DNA of 64,000 nt, from the NCBI RefSeq assembly GCF_001294335.1, contig NZ_LGKG01000143.1, forward strand, positions 35,983 to 99,982, written 5' to 3'. Shown here piece after piece: positions 53,742 through 61,785 of the stretch. This stretch comes from Streptomyces chattanoogensis (GTDB taxonomy: Bacteria > Actinomycetota > Actinomycetes > Streptomycetales > Streptomycetaceae). The notes beneath the pieces were generated by a model. The model saw only the letters and a program-made list of their open reading frames with translations. It made no database searches and was not told the origin of the DNA. A program made the position numbers and the translations under genes. Within the stretch, counting starts at the first letter, position 1; the number at the start of each line of letters is the position of its first letter.

Positions 53742-54542
53742 ATGACCGTCCACTTCATCGGCGCAGGCCCCGGCGCCGCCGACCTGATCACCGTGCGTGG
53801 CGCCCGTACCCTCGCCTCCTGCGGGGTCTGCCTGTACGCGGGCAGCCTGGTGCCGCGCGAGCTGCTGGCCGAATGCCCGCCCGGCGCCCGGCTCGTCGAC
53901 ACCGCGCAGATGGACCTCGACGCCATCACCGCCGAACTCGTCCGCGCCCATGAGGAGGGTCATGACGTCGCCCGGCTGCACTCCGGCGACCCGTCCGTCT
54001 TCAGCGCCGTCGCCGAGCAGATGCGCCGTCTGGACGCGGCCGGAGTGCCGTACGAGGTCGTGCCCGGCGTGCCGGCGTTCGCCGCCGCGGCCGCCGCCCT
54101 CAAGCGCGAACTGACCGTTCCCACCGTCGGCCAGACCGTCATCCTCACCCGCGTCGCCCAGCGCGCCACCCCCATGCCCGAAGGCGAGGACCTCGCCACC
54201 CTGGGGCGCAGCGGCGCGCTGCTGGTCCTCCACCTGGCCGCCATGTACGTCGACCGGGTCGTCGCCGAACTCCTCCCGCACTACGGCCCCGACTGCCCTG
54301 CCGCCGTCGTCGCGATGGCCTCCCGCCCCGACGAACTCGTGCTGCGCGGCACCCTTGCCGACATCGCCGGCCAGGTGAAGGCGGCGGGGGTGGTCCGTAC
54401 GGCCGTCATCATGGTCGGCCGCACGCTGGGGGCCGAGCAGTTCCGGGACAGCCATCTGTATTCGGCGGAACGGGAGCGGCCGCACGCGGCCTGCGAGGCG
54501 CCGGGATCGGCAGCTGCGCCTGGTGTCTCAGATACTCCGTGA
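53742..54542 (+). CDS. cobM: Precorrin-4 C11-methyltransferase
   Basis: A 266-residue tetrapyrrole methyltransferase: HFIGAGPGAADLITVRG at the start, ARLHSGDPSVFSA, YEVVPGVPAF, GALLVLHLAAM. It methylates precorrin-4 at C11 with S-adenosylmethionine. ATG 53742 follows GAACGAGGAACG. Its 3' end overlaps the convergent MarR gene by 15 bp. Confidence 0.92.
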   Translation: MTVHFIGAGPGAADLITVRGARTLASCGVCLYAGSLVPRELLAECPPGARLVDTAQMDLDAITAELVRAHEEGHDVARLHSGDPSVFSAVAEQMRRLDAAGVPYEVVPGVPAFAAAAAALKRELTVPTVGQTVILTRVAQRATPMPEGEDLATLGRSGALLVLHLAAMYVDRVVAELLPHYGPDCPAAVVAMASRPDELVLRGTLADIAGQVKAAGVVRTAVIMVGRTLGAEQFRDSHLYSAERERPHAACEAPGSAAAPGVSDTP

Positions 54543-54995
54543 CGTTTCGGTCTGAGCGGGCCTGACCGACTCGAGAAGGTCCACGCAGCGGCCGAGGAGA
54601 GCGATGATCGACGCGCGCTCCTCCTCGGTGAACTCTTCCGCCAGGGCGCGTTCGACCCGGATCGCCCGGGCGTCCGCGTCGGCCATGACCGCCTTGCCCT
54701 CTTCCGTCAGGCGGATCTCCAGCACGTTCTTGTGCCATTCGTGCGGCGTGCGCTCGATCAGCCCGCGCTCCTGAAGCTTCTTCAGCACGGTGTTCATGGT
54801 CGGGGGCGTGACCCTGCACGCCCTCGCCAGCCCGGCTGCCGAGATTCCGGGCCGCTCCGAGAGGAACAGCAGCGCCGCGTATTGCGGGACGGTCAGGCCG
54901 ACCGGCTTGAGCACGGCGTGCTTGGTCGCGTTGAGGGCCTGCTCGGCGCGCTTGAGGTGCGAGCCGAGGCGCTCGGCGGCGGGCATGGACGTCAT
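54528..54995 (-). CDS. MarR-family transcriptional regulator
   Basis: A 155-residue MarR dimer-type regulator: winged helix about 40-105 (SAAGLARACRVTPPTMNTVLKKLQERGLIERTPHE) and dimerisation helices at both ends. ATG 54995 is used. It is divergent from the beta-propeller gene across 122 bp holding two MarR-like operators, so it probably represses that gene and itself. Confidence 0.88.
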   Translation of the reverse strand: MTSMPAAERLGSHLKRAEQALNATKHAVLKPVGLTVPQYAALLFLSERPGISAAGLARACRVTPPTMNTVLKKLQERGLIERTPHEWHKNVLEIRLTEEGKAVMADADARAIRVERALAEEFTEEERASIIALLGRCVDLLESVRPAQTETSRSI

Positions 54996-55040
54996 CCACG
55001 CATCGTAACGAGCGGGTAGACATAAGAACGTTGACGAGCA

Positions 55041-55070
55041 TTAGAGTTCTAACTACTATTCGAGTTCGAT
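55041..55070. promoter_or_regulatory. Pair of MarR-type operators
   Basis: Two similar 12-bp sites: TTAGAGTTCTAA (perfect palindrome, 55041-55052) and TTCGAGTTCGAT (55059-55070), 18 bp apart centre to centre, in the divergent gap between the MarR gene and the secreted beta-propeller gene. Confidence 0.65.
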
Positions 55071-55117
55071 TAATCGTGTGGGAGCAAACGAAGCAGTTGG
55101 ACCAGTAGAGAGGCACC

Positions 55118-56134
55118 ATGTCCCGATCTCTTCGCCGCCCCGTGGCCGCAGCCCTGGCCCTGGCCGCCGTTCTGCCGCTGGCCGCCACGGCTAAGGCGGT
55201 CGCCCCTGCGGCCCCATTGACCGCGAGCGCCGCGCAGGCCCGGATACACGCCGCCTATGACCTACCGGACGACCGGGCGTACCCGGAAGGCATCGCCGAG
55301 GACCCCCGGACCGGTGACCTCTACGTGGGTTCGTACAGCACCGGGGCGGTCTACCGGATCACCCCCGGCCACCGCGCCGCGCGGGTCTTTCTGCCCGCCG
55401 GTACGGACGGGCGGGCCACCGCCAACGGTCTGAAGGTGGACCGCGCCGGGCGGCTGTGGGTCACCGACTCCACGGCGGGCGTCGCCGTGTACGACATCCG
55501 CGACCGCCGGCTGCTCGCCCGCTTCGACATCACCGGCGGGGAGAAGTCCTTCGTCAACGACCTCGCCATCGCCCCGGACGGCAGCGCCTACCTCACCGAC
55601 AGCGCACGTGCCGTGATCTACCGCGTCACCCCGCAGCAGCTGGCGCGCGCCACGGCGGCCGGCGGGCGCGGCACGCTCACCCCCCGCTTCGATCTGGCCG
55701 GCGCGCTGGCGCCGCACGCGCCCGACACCTACACCCTCAACGGCATCGTCGCCGACCCCTCGGGCCGTTTTCTTCTCACCGTCGACATGACCGCCGGTGA
55801 CCTCTACCGCGTCGACCTCGCCTCCGGGGAGATCCGCCGGGTCGCCCTGAGCGGCGGCGACATGGCCGCGGCCGACGGTCTCGAGATCCGGCACGGCACG
55901 CTCTGGGCGGCCCACAACACCCGCAATGCGGTGAGCCGTTGGCGGCTGTCCGCCGACGGCACCAGGGCACGCAGGGAGCGCCAGGTCGCCGATACCTCGC
56001 TCCAGATCCCCACGACCCTGGTCCGCCAGCGCGGGCGGCTGCTCGTGGTCCGCTCGCAGTTCGACAAGGGCGGTCCGATGGGGCCCGGCACGCCGCAGAC
56101 GCCGTTCTCCGTCGCGGCGGTGGACGGGATCTGA
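55118..56134 (+). CDS. Secreted SMP-30-like beta-propeller protein
   Basis: A 338-residue exported protein. The N-terminus is a clear signal peptide (SRSLRRPVAAALALAAVLPLAATAKA). The rest is a six-bladed propeller in the gluconolactonase/SMP-30 manner: YPEGIAEDPRTGDLYVGSYSTGAVYRI, DRAGRLWVTDSTAGVAVYD, FVNDLAIAPDGSAYLTDSA, LNGIVADPSGRFLLTV. The enzymatic role is unproven; many are lactonases and some only bind ligands. ATG 55118 follows GAGAGG. Divergent from the MarR gene, likely its target. The pair separates cobM from cbiD. Confidence 0.82.
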   Translation: MSRSLRRPVAAALALAAVLPLAATAKAVAPAAPLTASAAQARIHAAYDLPDDRAYPEGIAEDPRTGDLYVGSYSTGAVYRITPGHRAARVFLPAGTDGRATANGLKVDRAGRLWVTDSTAGVAVYDIRDRRLLARFDITGGEKSFVNDLAIAPDGSAYLTDSARAVIYRVTPQQLARATAAGGRGTLTPRFDLAGALAPHAPDTYTLNGIVADPSGRFLLTVDMTAGDLYRVDLASGEIRRVALSGGDMAAADGLEIRHGTLWAAHNTRNAVSRWRLSADGTRARRERQVADTSLQIPTTLVRQRGRLLVVRSQFDKGGPMGPGTPQTPFSVAAVDGI

Positions 56135-56200
56135 GGGGACGGGGCGCGGGCACTCCCGTCGGGCGGTGGTCGTCGGGCCGGGGAGGCCGTGGGGTCCGGA

Positions 56201-56264
56201 GGTCGTCGGGTCGGGCGGTCGTCGGGTCGGGCGGTCCTCGGGTCGGGCGGTCGTCGGGGGTGCC
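56201..56264. repeat. 16-bp tandem repeats, three copies plus a partial one
   Basis: GGTCGTCGGGTCGGGC at 56201-56216 and 56217-56232, a single-change copy at 56233-56248, and a degraded fourth to 56264. They lie in the gap between the propeller gene and the end of cbiD. No function is apparent. Confidence 0.75.
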
Positions 56265-56277
56265 TACGCCCCCGCCC

Positions 56278-57450
56278 TTACGGTGTGCCCGGCCCCCGCG
56301 GCGCCGTCCGCCCCACCACCATCCCCGCCCGGTCGATGCAGATGACATCGACGGCCACCGGGGCGCCGCGCAGCACCGCCAGCGCCTCGTCCCGGGCCGT
56401 GGCCGCCACCAGGTCGCCGAGCGGCACTCCCGCCGCCTCGCACAACCGCAGCGCCGCCAGCCCGGTGTTGGCCTCGGCGACCGCGCCCGCCAGCTCCTCC
56501 CCCGCGCCCCCCGCCCGGGCCAGCTCCGCCAGGAACCCCTTGTCCACCTGCGACCGCGCGGAATGCAGATCCAGATGCCCGGCGGCCAGCTTGGACAGCT
56601 TGGCGAAACCGCCGCAGATCGTGAGCCGGTCGACCGGATGCCGCCGGATGTACTTCAGCACCGCCCCCGCGAAATCCCCCATGTCCAGCAGCGCGTCCTC
56701 GGGCAGGTGATGCAGCGCGACCGCGACCTTCTCCGACGTCGAGCCCGTACATCCCGCCACATGCCGCCGTCCCGCCGCACGCGCCACATCCACCCCGCGC
56801 CGGATGGAGTCGATCCAGGCGGAGCAGGAGTACGGGACGACGATCCCGGTGGTCCCGAGGATGGACAGCCCGCCCAGGATCCCCAGCCGGGGGTTCCACG
56901 TGCTGCGCGCGATCTCCTCCCCGTGATCGACCGAGATCTCCACCTCGACGTCGGCCGCCACCGCCCCGTGCCGGGTCGCCACCGCCGTCAGATGCTCCCG
57001 CATCATCTGCCGCGGTACGGGATTGATCGCGGGCTCGCCGACCTCCAGCGGAAGCCCGGGGCGAGTGACGGTCCCGACCCCCGGCCCCGCCTTGAAGACG
57101 ACCCCCGACCCGGCCGGCAATGCCCGTACCGTGGCCCGCACCAGCGCCCCGTGCGTCACATCCGGATCATCCCCCGCATCCTTCACCACCCCGGCCATGG
57201 CGCCGGCCCGGTCGGCCGACCACTCCTCGACCGCGAGCGCAAAGGACGGCGTCTGCCCCTTGGGCAGCGTGATCGTCACCGGATCCGGGAACTCGCCGCT
57301 CAGCAGCGCCGTGTACGCGGCCGTACTCGCCGCCGTCGCACAGGCACCGGTCGTCCAGCCGTGCCGCAGCCCCGTATGCGCGAGCTGTGCCGCCCGGCCA
57401 CCGCGCCCCGTACCCTTCGACTGCGCTTCAGCCACGGAGGAAACCGCCAC
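56278..57450 (-). CDS. cbiD: Cobalt-precorrin-5B C1-methyltransferase CbiD
   Basis: A 390-residue CbiD protein: GLRHGWTTGACATAASTAAYTALLSGEFPDPVTITLPKG near the start, AGPGVGTVTRPGL, NPRLGILGGLSILGTTGIVVPYS and HVAGCTGSTSEK. It methylates C1 of the corrin ring during ring contraction steps, replacing CobF in genomes lacking that enzyme. GTG 57450 is used; the neighbouring cobK ATG 57453 lies only 2 bp away on the opposite strand. Confidence 0.92.
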   Translation of the reverse strand: MAVSSVAEAQSKGTGRGGRAAQLAHTGLRHGWTTGACATAASTAAYTALLSGEFPDPVTITLPKGQTPSFALAVEEWSADRAGAMAGVVKDAGDDPDVTHGALVRATVRALPAGSGVVFKAGPGVGTVTRPGLPLEVGEPAINPVPRQMMREHLTAVATRHGAVAADVEVEISVDHGEEIARSTWNPRLGILGGLSILGTTGIVVPYSCSAWIDSIRRGVDVARAAGRRHVAGCTGSTSEKVAVALHHLPEDALLDMGDFAGAVLKYIRRHPVDRLTICGGFAKLSKLAAGHLDLHSARSQVDKGFLAELARAGGAGEELAGAVAEANTGLAALRLCEAAGVPLGDLVAATARDEALAVLRGAPVAVDVICIDRAGMVVGRTAPRGPGTP

Positions 57451-57452
57451 TC

Positions 57453-58214
57453 ATGTCCCACGCATCCCGCCACGTCCTGATCCTCGGCGGCACGACGGAG
57501 GCCCGCCGCCTTGCCGCCGACCTGGCGGCGGAGCCGGGCCTGCGCGTGACGACCTCGCTGGCGGGCCGGGTGGCCGCGCCCCGCCTGCCCGACTCCGAGG
57601 TCCGCATCGGCGGGTTCGGCGGCCCCGAGGGCCTTGCCCGCTGGCTGCGCGAGCACGCGGTGGACGCGCTCATCGACGCCACCCATCCTTTCGCCGGCAC
57701 GATCAGTCACAACGCGGCCGAGGCCGCTGCCACCGCCCATGTTCCCCTGCTGGCCCTCCGCCGTCCCGGCTGGGTACCGGCACCGGGGGACGACTGGCAC
57801 CCGGTCGCCTCCCTCGACGCGGCCGCCGCCCTCCTCCCCACCCTCCCCGGCACCCGCATCTTCCTCACCACCGGCCGCATGGGCCTGGCCCACTTCGCCC
57901 ACCTCACCGACCTCTGGTTCCTCGTCCGCTCCGTGGACGCCCCCGAGCCCCCGCACCCGCCCCGGATGACCACCGTCCTGGACCGCGGCCCCTTCACCCT
58001 GGAGGGCGAACGGGACCTGCTGCGCAAGCACCGCATCGACATCCTGGTGACGAAGGACAGCGGGGCCGCGGCCACCGCCCCCAAACTGACGGCCGCCCGG
58101 GAAGCGGGCATCCCGGTGGTGGTGGTGAGCCGCCCGCCGACGCCGGAGGGGGTACCGGAGGTGGCGGATCCTGAGGACGCGGTGAATTGGCTGCGGGGTC
58201 ATGCGATGAGGTGA
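57453..58214 (+). CDS. cobK: Precorrin-6A reductase
   Basis: A 253-residue CobK/CbiJ protein: HVLILGGTTEARRLAADL at the N-terminus, IDATHPFAGTISHNAAEA, TTGRMGLAHFA, ILVTKDSGAAATAPKL. It reduces precorrin-6A with NADPH. GGAGG at 57436-57440 lies upstream of ATG 57453, inside the start of cbiD. Cobalamin synthesis resumes with cobIJ and cobH only after the low-GC cassette. Confidence 0.9.
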   Translation: MSHASRHVLILGGTTEARRLAADLAAEPGLRVTTSLAGRVAAPRLPDSEVRIGGFGGPEGLARWLREHAVDALIDATHPFAGTISHNAAEAAATAHVPLLALRRPGWVPAPGDDWHPVASLDAAAALLPTLPGTRIFLTTGRMGLAHFAHLTDLWFLVRSVDAPEPPHPPRMTTVLDRGPFTLEGERDLLRKHRIDILVTKDSGAAATAPKLTAAREAGIPVVVVSRPPTPEGVPEVADPEDAVNWLRGHAMR

Positions 58215-58967
58215 CGTGACCCCGGAGCCTGCGGCCTACGGCTCACTCCACCACCCAGCGTCTGACGCACGACGACCCGACCGAAGGAAACAGGGCCAGG
58301 TCGTGCGTTACACCCAGTTCGGCAGAGGCCAACCTGCGGGTGAGCGAGCTGAGCCTCGGCGAGCTGCTCGAAGGCCCCAGGGACGGCTTCCAACCTGCTG
58401 GAGCGCACCTCCGAGCGCGAACTGCTCCCGCAGGCCCGCGCCTCAGCTGACGCAATTGGCCGAGGGCACGAGCAATGACCGCCCCATCTGGCCAGAATCG
58501 CCGGGTCCTGAGAACTATTCCCCCCCCAGCCCGCGGCCCGTCCGACCGGTGCCGCGAGCCTGAGCTGCTGACGCCACCGCCAGTGTCGACGGATCGGGAC
58601 GCGGAGCTTGCCGCGTTCCATCAGATCGGTGATGGACGTTGAGCCGGCACGGAGAAGAGCGGTTCTGGCGCCCGATCGCCGCCGATCGGGTTCAGGACCC
58701 TTAAGGCCTCGACCACACCCGCGAGTTCCAGCCCCGTGTGTTCCCCGCAAGCCCGAATCAGCTTGCGACGCGGGCTACTTCGTCTCCTTTGTGGGGATAG
58801 GGCTGGCTGGATCTTTACGCCCTTGCCTGTAGCCATCAGCGTATGCTGAACGGTCGTCAAACTCTGCGGGGAGCTCCGATAGCGCACACGGCCATCGGAT
58901 TTCTGCTGAAAGGGTTTGACGCCTCGGTATGCGTGCCGAGTGAAAACGGGGAAAACGGGGGAGAGTT
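58215..58967. other. Gap with degenerate coding fragments
   Basis: No intact gene is supported. Short protein-like pieces occur in changing frames: on the plus strand around 58383-58476 (LLERTSERELLPQARASADA, ended by a stop) and on the minus strand around 58640-58780 (RACGEHTGLELAGVVEALRV) running into a different frame. This looks like decayed genes, not identified. A palindrome TCAGC-GTAT-GCTGA at 58836-58849 and a TTGAC element near 58915 may belong to the promoter of the following cassette. Confidence 0.4.
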
Positions 58968-59336
58968 TTGTTTGACTTTGACGTTAAAGCTGACCCTAAG
59001 TTGCTTCGCGATGCCGCTGTTCATGGTGAGCAGATACAGGCCGGGGTCGCAAATGCCGTAGGCAATCTGAATGCGCAGCATCAGGGTGTGCCGGGGCAGA
59101 TGGAAGGGTTTGAATTCGACCGGGTGTTGTTGAGGGTCCTTCGCTCTTGGCAGGACAGGCTCAGTGACGTGCGGAAAGAATGTGCAGAGGTATCTCAGTC
59201 CCTCAGGCTGACCGCGGACGAATACGAGAAGACTGACGAGGCAAACGCCCAGTCATTCAAGCAGCAAGGCGCAAGCGCACCTGTGGTCCGTCCTGCGTCG
59301 CTGAATTCCGCCCGCCACGACAGCCCCTTTGGATGA
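58968..59336 (+). CDS. ESX/WXG100-like small helical protein
   Basis: A 122-residue helical protein. The C-terminal half (ECAEVSQSLRLTADEYEKTDEANAQSFKQQ) is like type VII-secretion (ESX) target proteins, which are helical hairpins and often sit next to a WXG-domain effector; a Trp lies near residue 61 but a strict WxG is absent. TTG 58968 with GGGGGAG upstream is taken as start. Codons with A/T in third position are common (TTT, GTT, AAA, GCT), unlike neighbours. It is separated by 6 bp from the hydrolase gene. Confidence 0.6.
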   Translation: MFDFDVKADPKLLRDAAVHGEQIQAGVANAVGNLNAQHQGVPGQMEGFEFDRVLLRVLRSWQDRLSDVRKECAEVSQSLRLTADEYEKTDEANAQSFKQQGASAPVVRPASLNSARHDSPFG

Positions 59337-59342
59337 TGCCTG

Positions 59343-61004
59343 ATGGACATGACTGTGCAGCAGCTGGCAGATCTCAATGTGTCCGCTCTGGAAAGCGCCA
59401 AGGAGGAATGGGCGCGGATCTCATCGAGCCTCGAGGGCTACGGCGACCGAGTGGACATCCATATGCGCCGGACCGTGGGCAACTGGACGGGAGACGCGGC
59501 CGTCAAGGCGCACTCGCGTATGGAGAGACTGCGCAACAACTTCCAGTTCGGGGCTCAAGAATGTGCGCTTGTTCGAGCCGCCATCGACGCCTTTATTGAG
59601 GAAATCCAGGGATCGCAGCGGAAGATGCAGGATGTTCTGGACGTGGCCAAGCGGACAGGGTTCCTGGTGACCCCTATGGGGGAGCTTGTCGATCCCGCTG
59701 GCGCGGAACCTCCGGGCGGTGAAGACCCCGAGGCGGCGCGGAAGAGGGATGAGAGGAGGGAAGAACTCCAACGGTTCATTTTCGCCGTCCTGGGTCAAGC
59801 TGTGGAGACAGACGCAAAATATGGACAAATTCTGTCGCAACTTATGGCCGAGCGAGGGCTGAAAGTTGACGGTCTGGAGTCGCAACGGGACGCGAATATT
59901 ATTTCCAAGGTCGCGGCTCCTGGTCTCAGGCTGGACTCGGTTCCCGAGAAGGGCACGGACCCGGCAAATGTCCGTGACTGGTGGAAGGGGATGAGTGAGG
60001 AAGAGCGGCAGGAGCAGCTGGCCCTGCATCCGGACCTCATCGGAAATCTCGACGGGATACCTGCAAGGACTCGCGACAAGGCAAATCGCGTTAACCTCGA
60101 TCGGCTGATCGATATGTACCCGGAGCCGGTCCCGGACGATGTGGAAGAGCGGCACGAGGGGTTCAAGAAGATCAGGAATCGCCTGATCATGGATGCCGAG
60201 GAGGAGCCGGAACCGCTGCTGCTCGGCATTGGGCCAGAGGGGCAAGGGCGGGCCATCCTGTCGTACGGGGACCCCGACACGGCGGACAATGTCGCTGCCT
60301 ATGTGCCTGGCCTTAACACCCAACTCGGGGATGTGGGTGGAGACGATGGGGATCGTGCCAGGGATGTCTGGAAGTCCGCGCAAAAGGCCGATGGGGGTGG
60401 CCATAAAACGGCCTCGATTGTCTGGCTTGGCTACGATGCTCCGCAGGCGTTTTCGGATAGCGACGCCGGCACTGACGCGTCTGTTGCGGAAGAGGAACGT
60501 GGAAGGCGGGGCGGACGGGACTTCGGGAGGTTTCTCGATGGAATACAGGCGACTCACCAGGGGGAGCGGCCGCATGTCACGGCGATCGGCCACAGTTACG
60601 GGTCTTTCACCCTGGGGCAGGCGGCTCAGCGTGAAGGGGGAATTCCTGCGGACGACATCATCCTTGTGGGCAGTCCTGGGACCGGAGCGCAGAGGGCAGA
60701 GGACCTCGGGGTCAGCCCAGATCATGTATGGGCTGGGGCGGCCGACAGCGACGCGGTGACTCATGCGCCGTCCGACGCGGAAAAGATCTTCGGCATCTGG
60801 GGTCATATGACTGATCCACATGAGCTGCATTTCGGCCAGGATCCGGCCAGTGAGGATTTTGGCGGACGTAGGTTCGCTGTGAATCCCGGATGGAATCCAT
60901 CGTCTCACTCCGATTACTTCGACCGCAATAGTGAATCGCTGAGAAACATGGGCAAGATTGTTAGTGGTCGGCCGGGCGAGGTAACTACCGAAGAGAGGCG
61001 ATGA
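59343..61004 (+). CDS. WXG-domain protein with C-terminal alpha/beta hydrolase (DUF1023)
   Basis: A 553-residue protein. Residues 1-105 are an ESX-like helical domain with WTG at 48-50 in the hairpin turn. Middle region (110-290) is charged and helical. The C-terminal 250 residues are a DUF1023-type alpha/beta hydrolase: TASIVWLGYDAPQAFSD, nucleophile elbow GHSYGS (Ser about 418) and GSPGTGAQRAEDLG. It is probably a type VII-secreted lipase/esterase-like effector. Codon use is far less GC-rich than nearby cob genes. It is followed directly by a lipoprotein gene (possible immunity partner, inference). Confidence 0.75.
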   Translation: MDMTVQQLADLNVSALESAKEEWARISSSLEGYGDRVDIHMRRTVGNWTGDAAVKAHSRMERLRNNFQFGAQECALVRAAIDAFIEEIQGSQRKMQDVLDVAKRTGFLVTPMGELVDPAGAEPPGGEDPEAARKRDERREELQRFIFAVLGQAVETDAKYGQILSQLMAERGLKVDGLESQRDANIISKVAAPGLRLDSVPEKGTDPANVRDWWKGMSEEERQEQLALHPDLIGNLDGIPARTRDKANRVNLDRLIDMYPEPVPDDVEERHEGFKKIRNRLIMDAEEEPEPLLLGIGPEGQGRAILSYGDPDTADNVAAYVPGLNTQLGDVGGDDGDRARDVWKSAQKADGGGHKTASIVWLGYDAPQAFSDSDAGTDASVAEEERGRRGGRDFGRFLDGIQATHQGERPHVTAIGHSYGSFTLGQAAQREGGIPADDIILVGSPGTGAQRAEDLGVSPDHVWAGAADSDAVTHAPSDAEKIFGIWGHMTDPHELHFGQDPASEDFGGRRFAVNPGWNPSSHSDYFDRNSESLRNMGKIVSGRPGEVTTEERR

Positions 61005-61559
61005 GTGAGTATGAAGAGTCGACGGATGCTCCTTATATGCGCTACTGGCGCTATCTTTGCATCTTCTGGCTTTCTTGCCGGTTGCTCCACACCGTCCATG
61101 GGGGTAGGCGAGGCGGTCAAGAAGATAGACACGGCTCTGGACGACACCTTCGCCGCGGTGAGCCCTCCCCTCAAATGGCGCAAAGGGCCGGCCGGCATGT
61201 CACAGCACAGGAATTTGCTGAACGAGGAGAATGGGGAAGTTACAGTCTCCAGGGATTGCTATGTGCGGACCAAGGTGTCGAAGTCGAAGATCGCGGCGCT
61301 CGCCGAGGACGTTGAAAAGCATTGGAAGGCGAAGGGGTACGAGCTCGAGTCTCGGAACCGCAAGATGCCTTCGTTCAGATACAGTACGCCCGAAGGTGTT
61401 TCGGTCGTGTTCGATGTGGGCGGCGATCTCGTGACTATTTCGGCTTCAATTTCGGATACCAAATCTCCGGGCCGCAGCGGTGACATCGACAAGGGTGATT
61501 TCCCCCACGGCCTCAAGGACATCGCACCCGACGTACGCGACCCCTACTGGTCCAAGTAG
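61005..61559 (+). CDS. Lipoprotein of the WXG cassette
   Basis: A 184-residue predicted lipoprotein with hydrophobic start MLLICATGAIFASSGFLAGC (lipobox LAGC). The mature part has no recognised fold: helical, with VSRDCYVRTKVSKSKIAALAEDVEKHWKAKGYE. GTG 61005 or ATG 61011 may be the start; AGAGAGGCG lies upstream. It follows the hydrolase stop at once and shares its lower-GC codon use. Possible roles are immunity or delivery; neither is shown. Confidence 0.65.
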   Translation: MSMKSRRMLLICATGAIFASSGFLAGCSTPSMGVGEAVKKIDTALDDTFAAVSPPLKWRKGPAGMSQHRNLLNEENGEVTVSRDCYVRTKVSKSKIAALAEDVEKHWKAKGYELESRNRKMPSFRYSTPEGVSVVFDVGGDLVTISASISDTKSPGRSGDIDKGDFPHGLKDIAPDVRDPYWSK

Positions 61560-61751
61560 CGAACGCCGTGAGCGCCGGGCGGGGCCCGGGGGAATTCCGA
61601 ATTCTCCTGGGCCGCGTGCGCGTGGGGGTCGGATCAGGCGCAGAGCTTGTCGGCCACTGTTTGTCGTGCCAGGAGCGCTCCCCGGATACGGCCGGCGTTC
61701 CTGCACTTCAACTACGTCAACTACTTCAACGGGATCACGGCCGACCCGGCG

Positions 61752-61778
61752 GCGGCCCCACCCGATAGACGGGGCCGC
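61752..61778 (-). terminator. Terminator of cobIJ
   Basis: Inverted repeat GCGGCCCC / GGGGCCGC with an 11-nt loop, 8 bp past the cobIJ stop on the minus strand. Confidence 0.6.
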
Positions 61779-61785
61779 TCGTCCC

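Noticed and set aside
58215..58967. Insertion sequence or attachment site in the gap
   Set aside because: No transposase, terminal inverted repeat or tRNA end could be recognised.
61001..61315. Second frame starting with ATG 61001 at the lipoprotein start
   Set aside because: Overlaps the lipoprotein gene in another frame, lacks a signal peptide and soon turns Arg-rich; considered a shadow.
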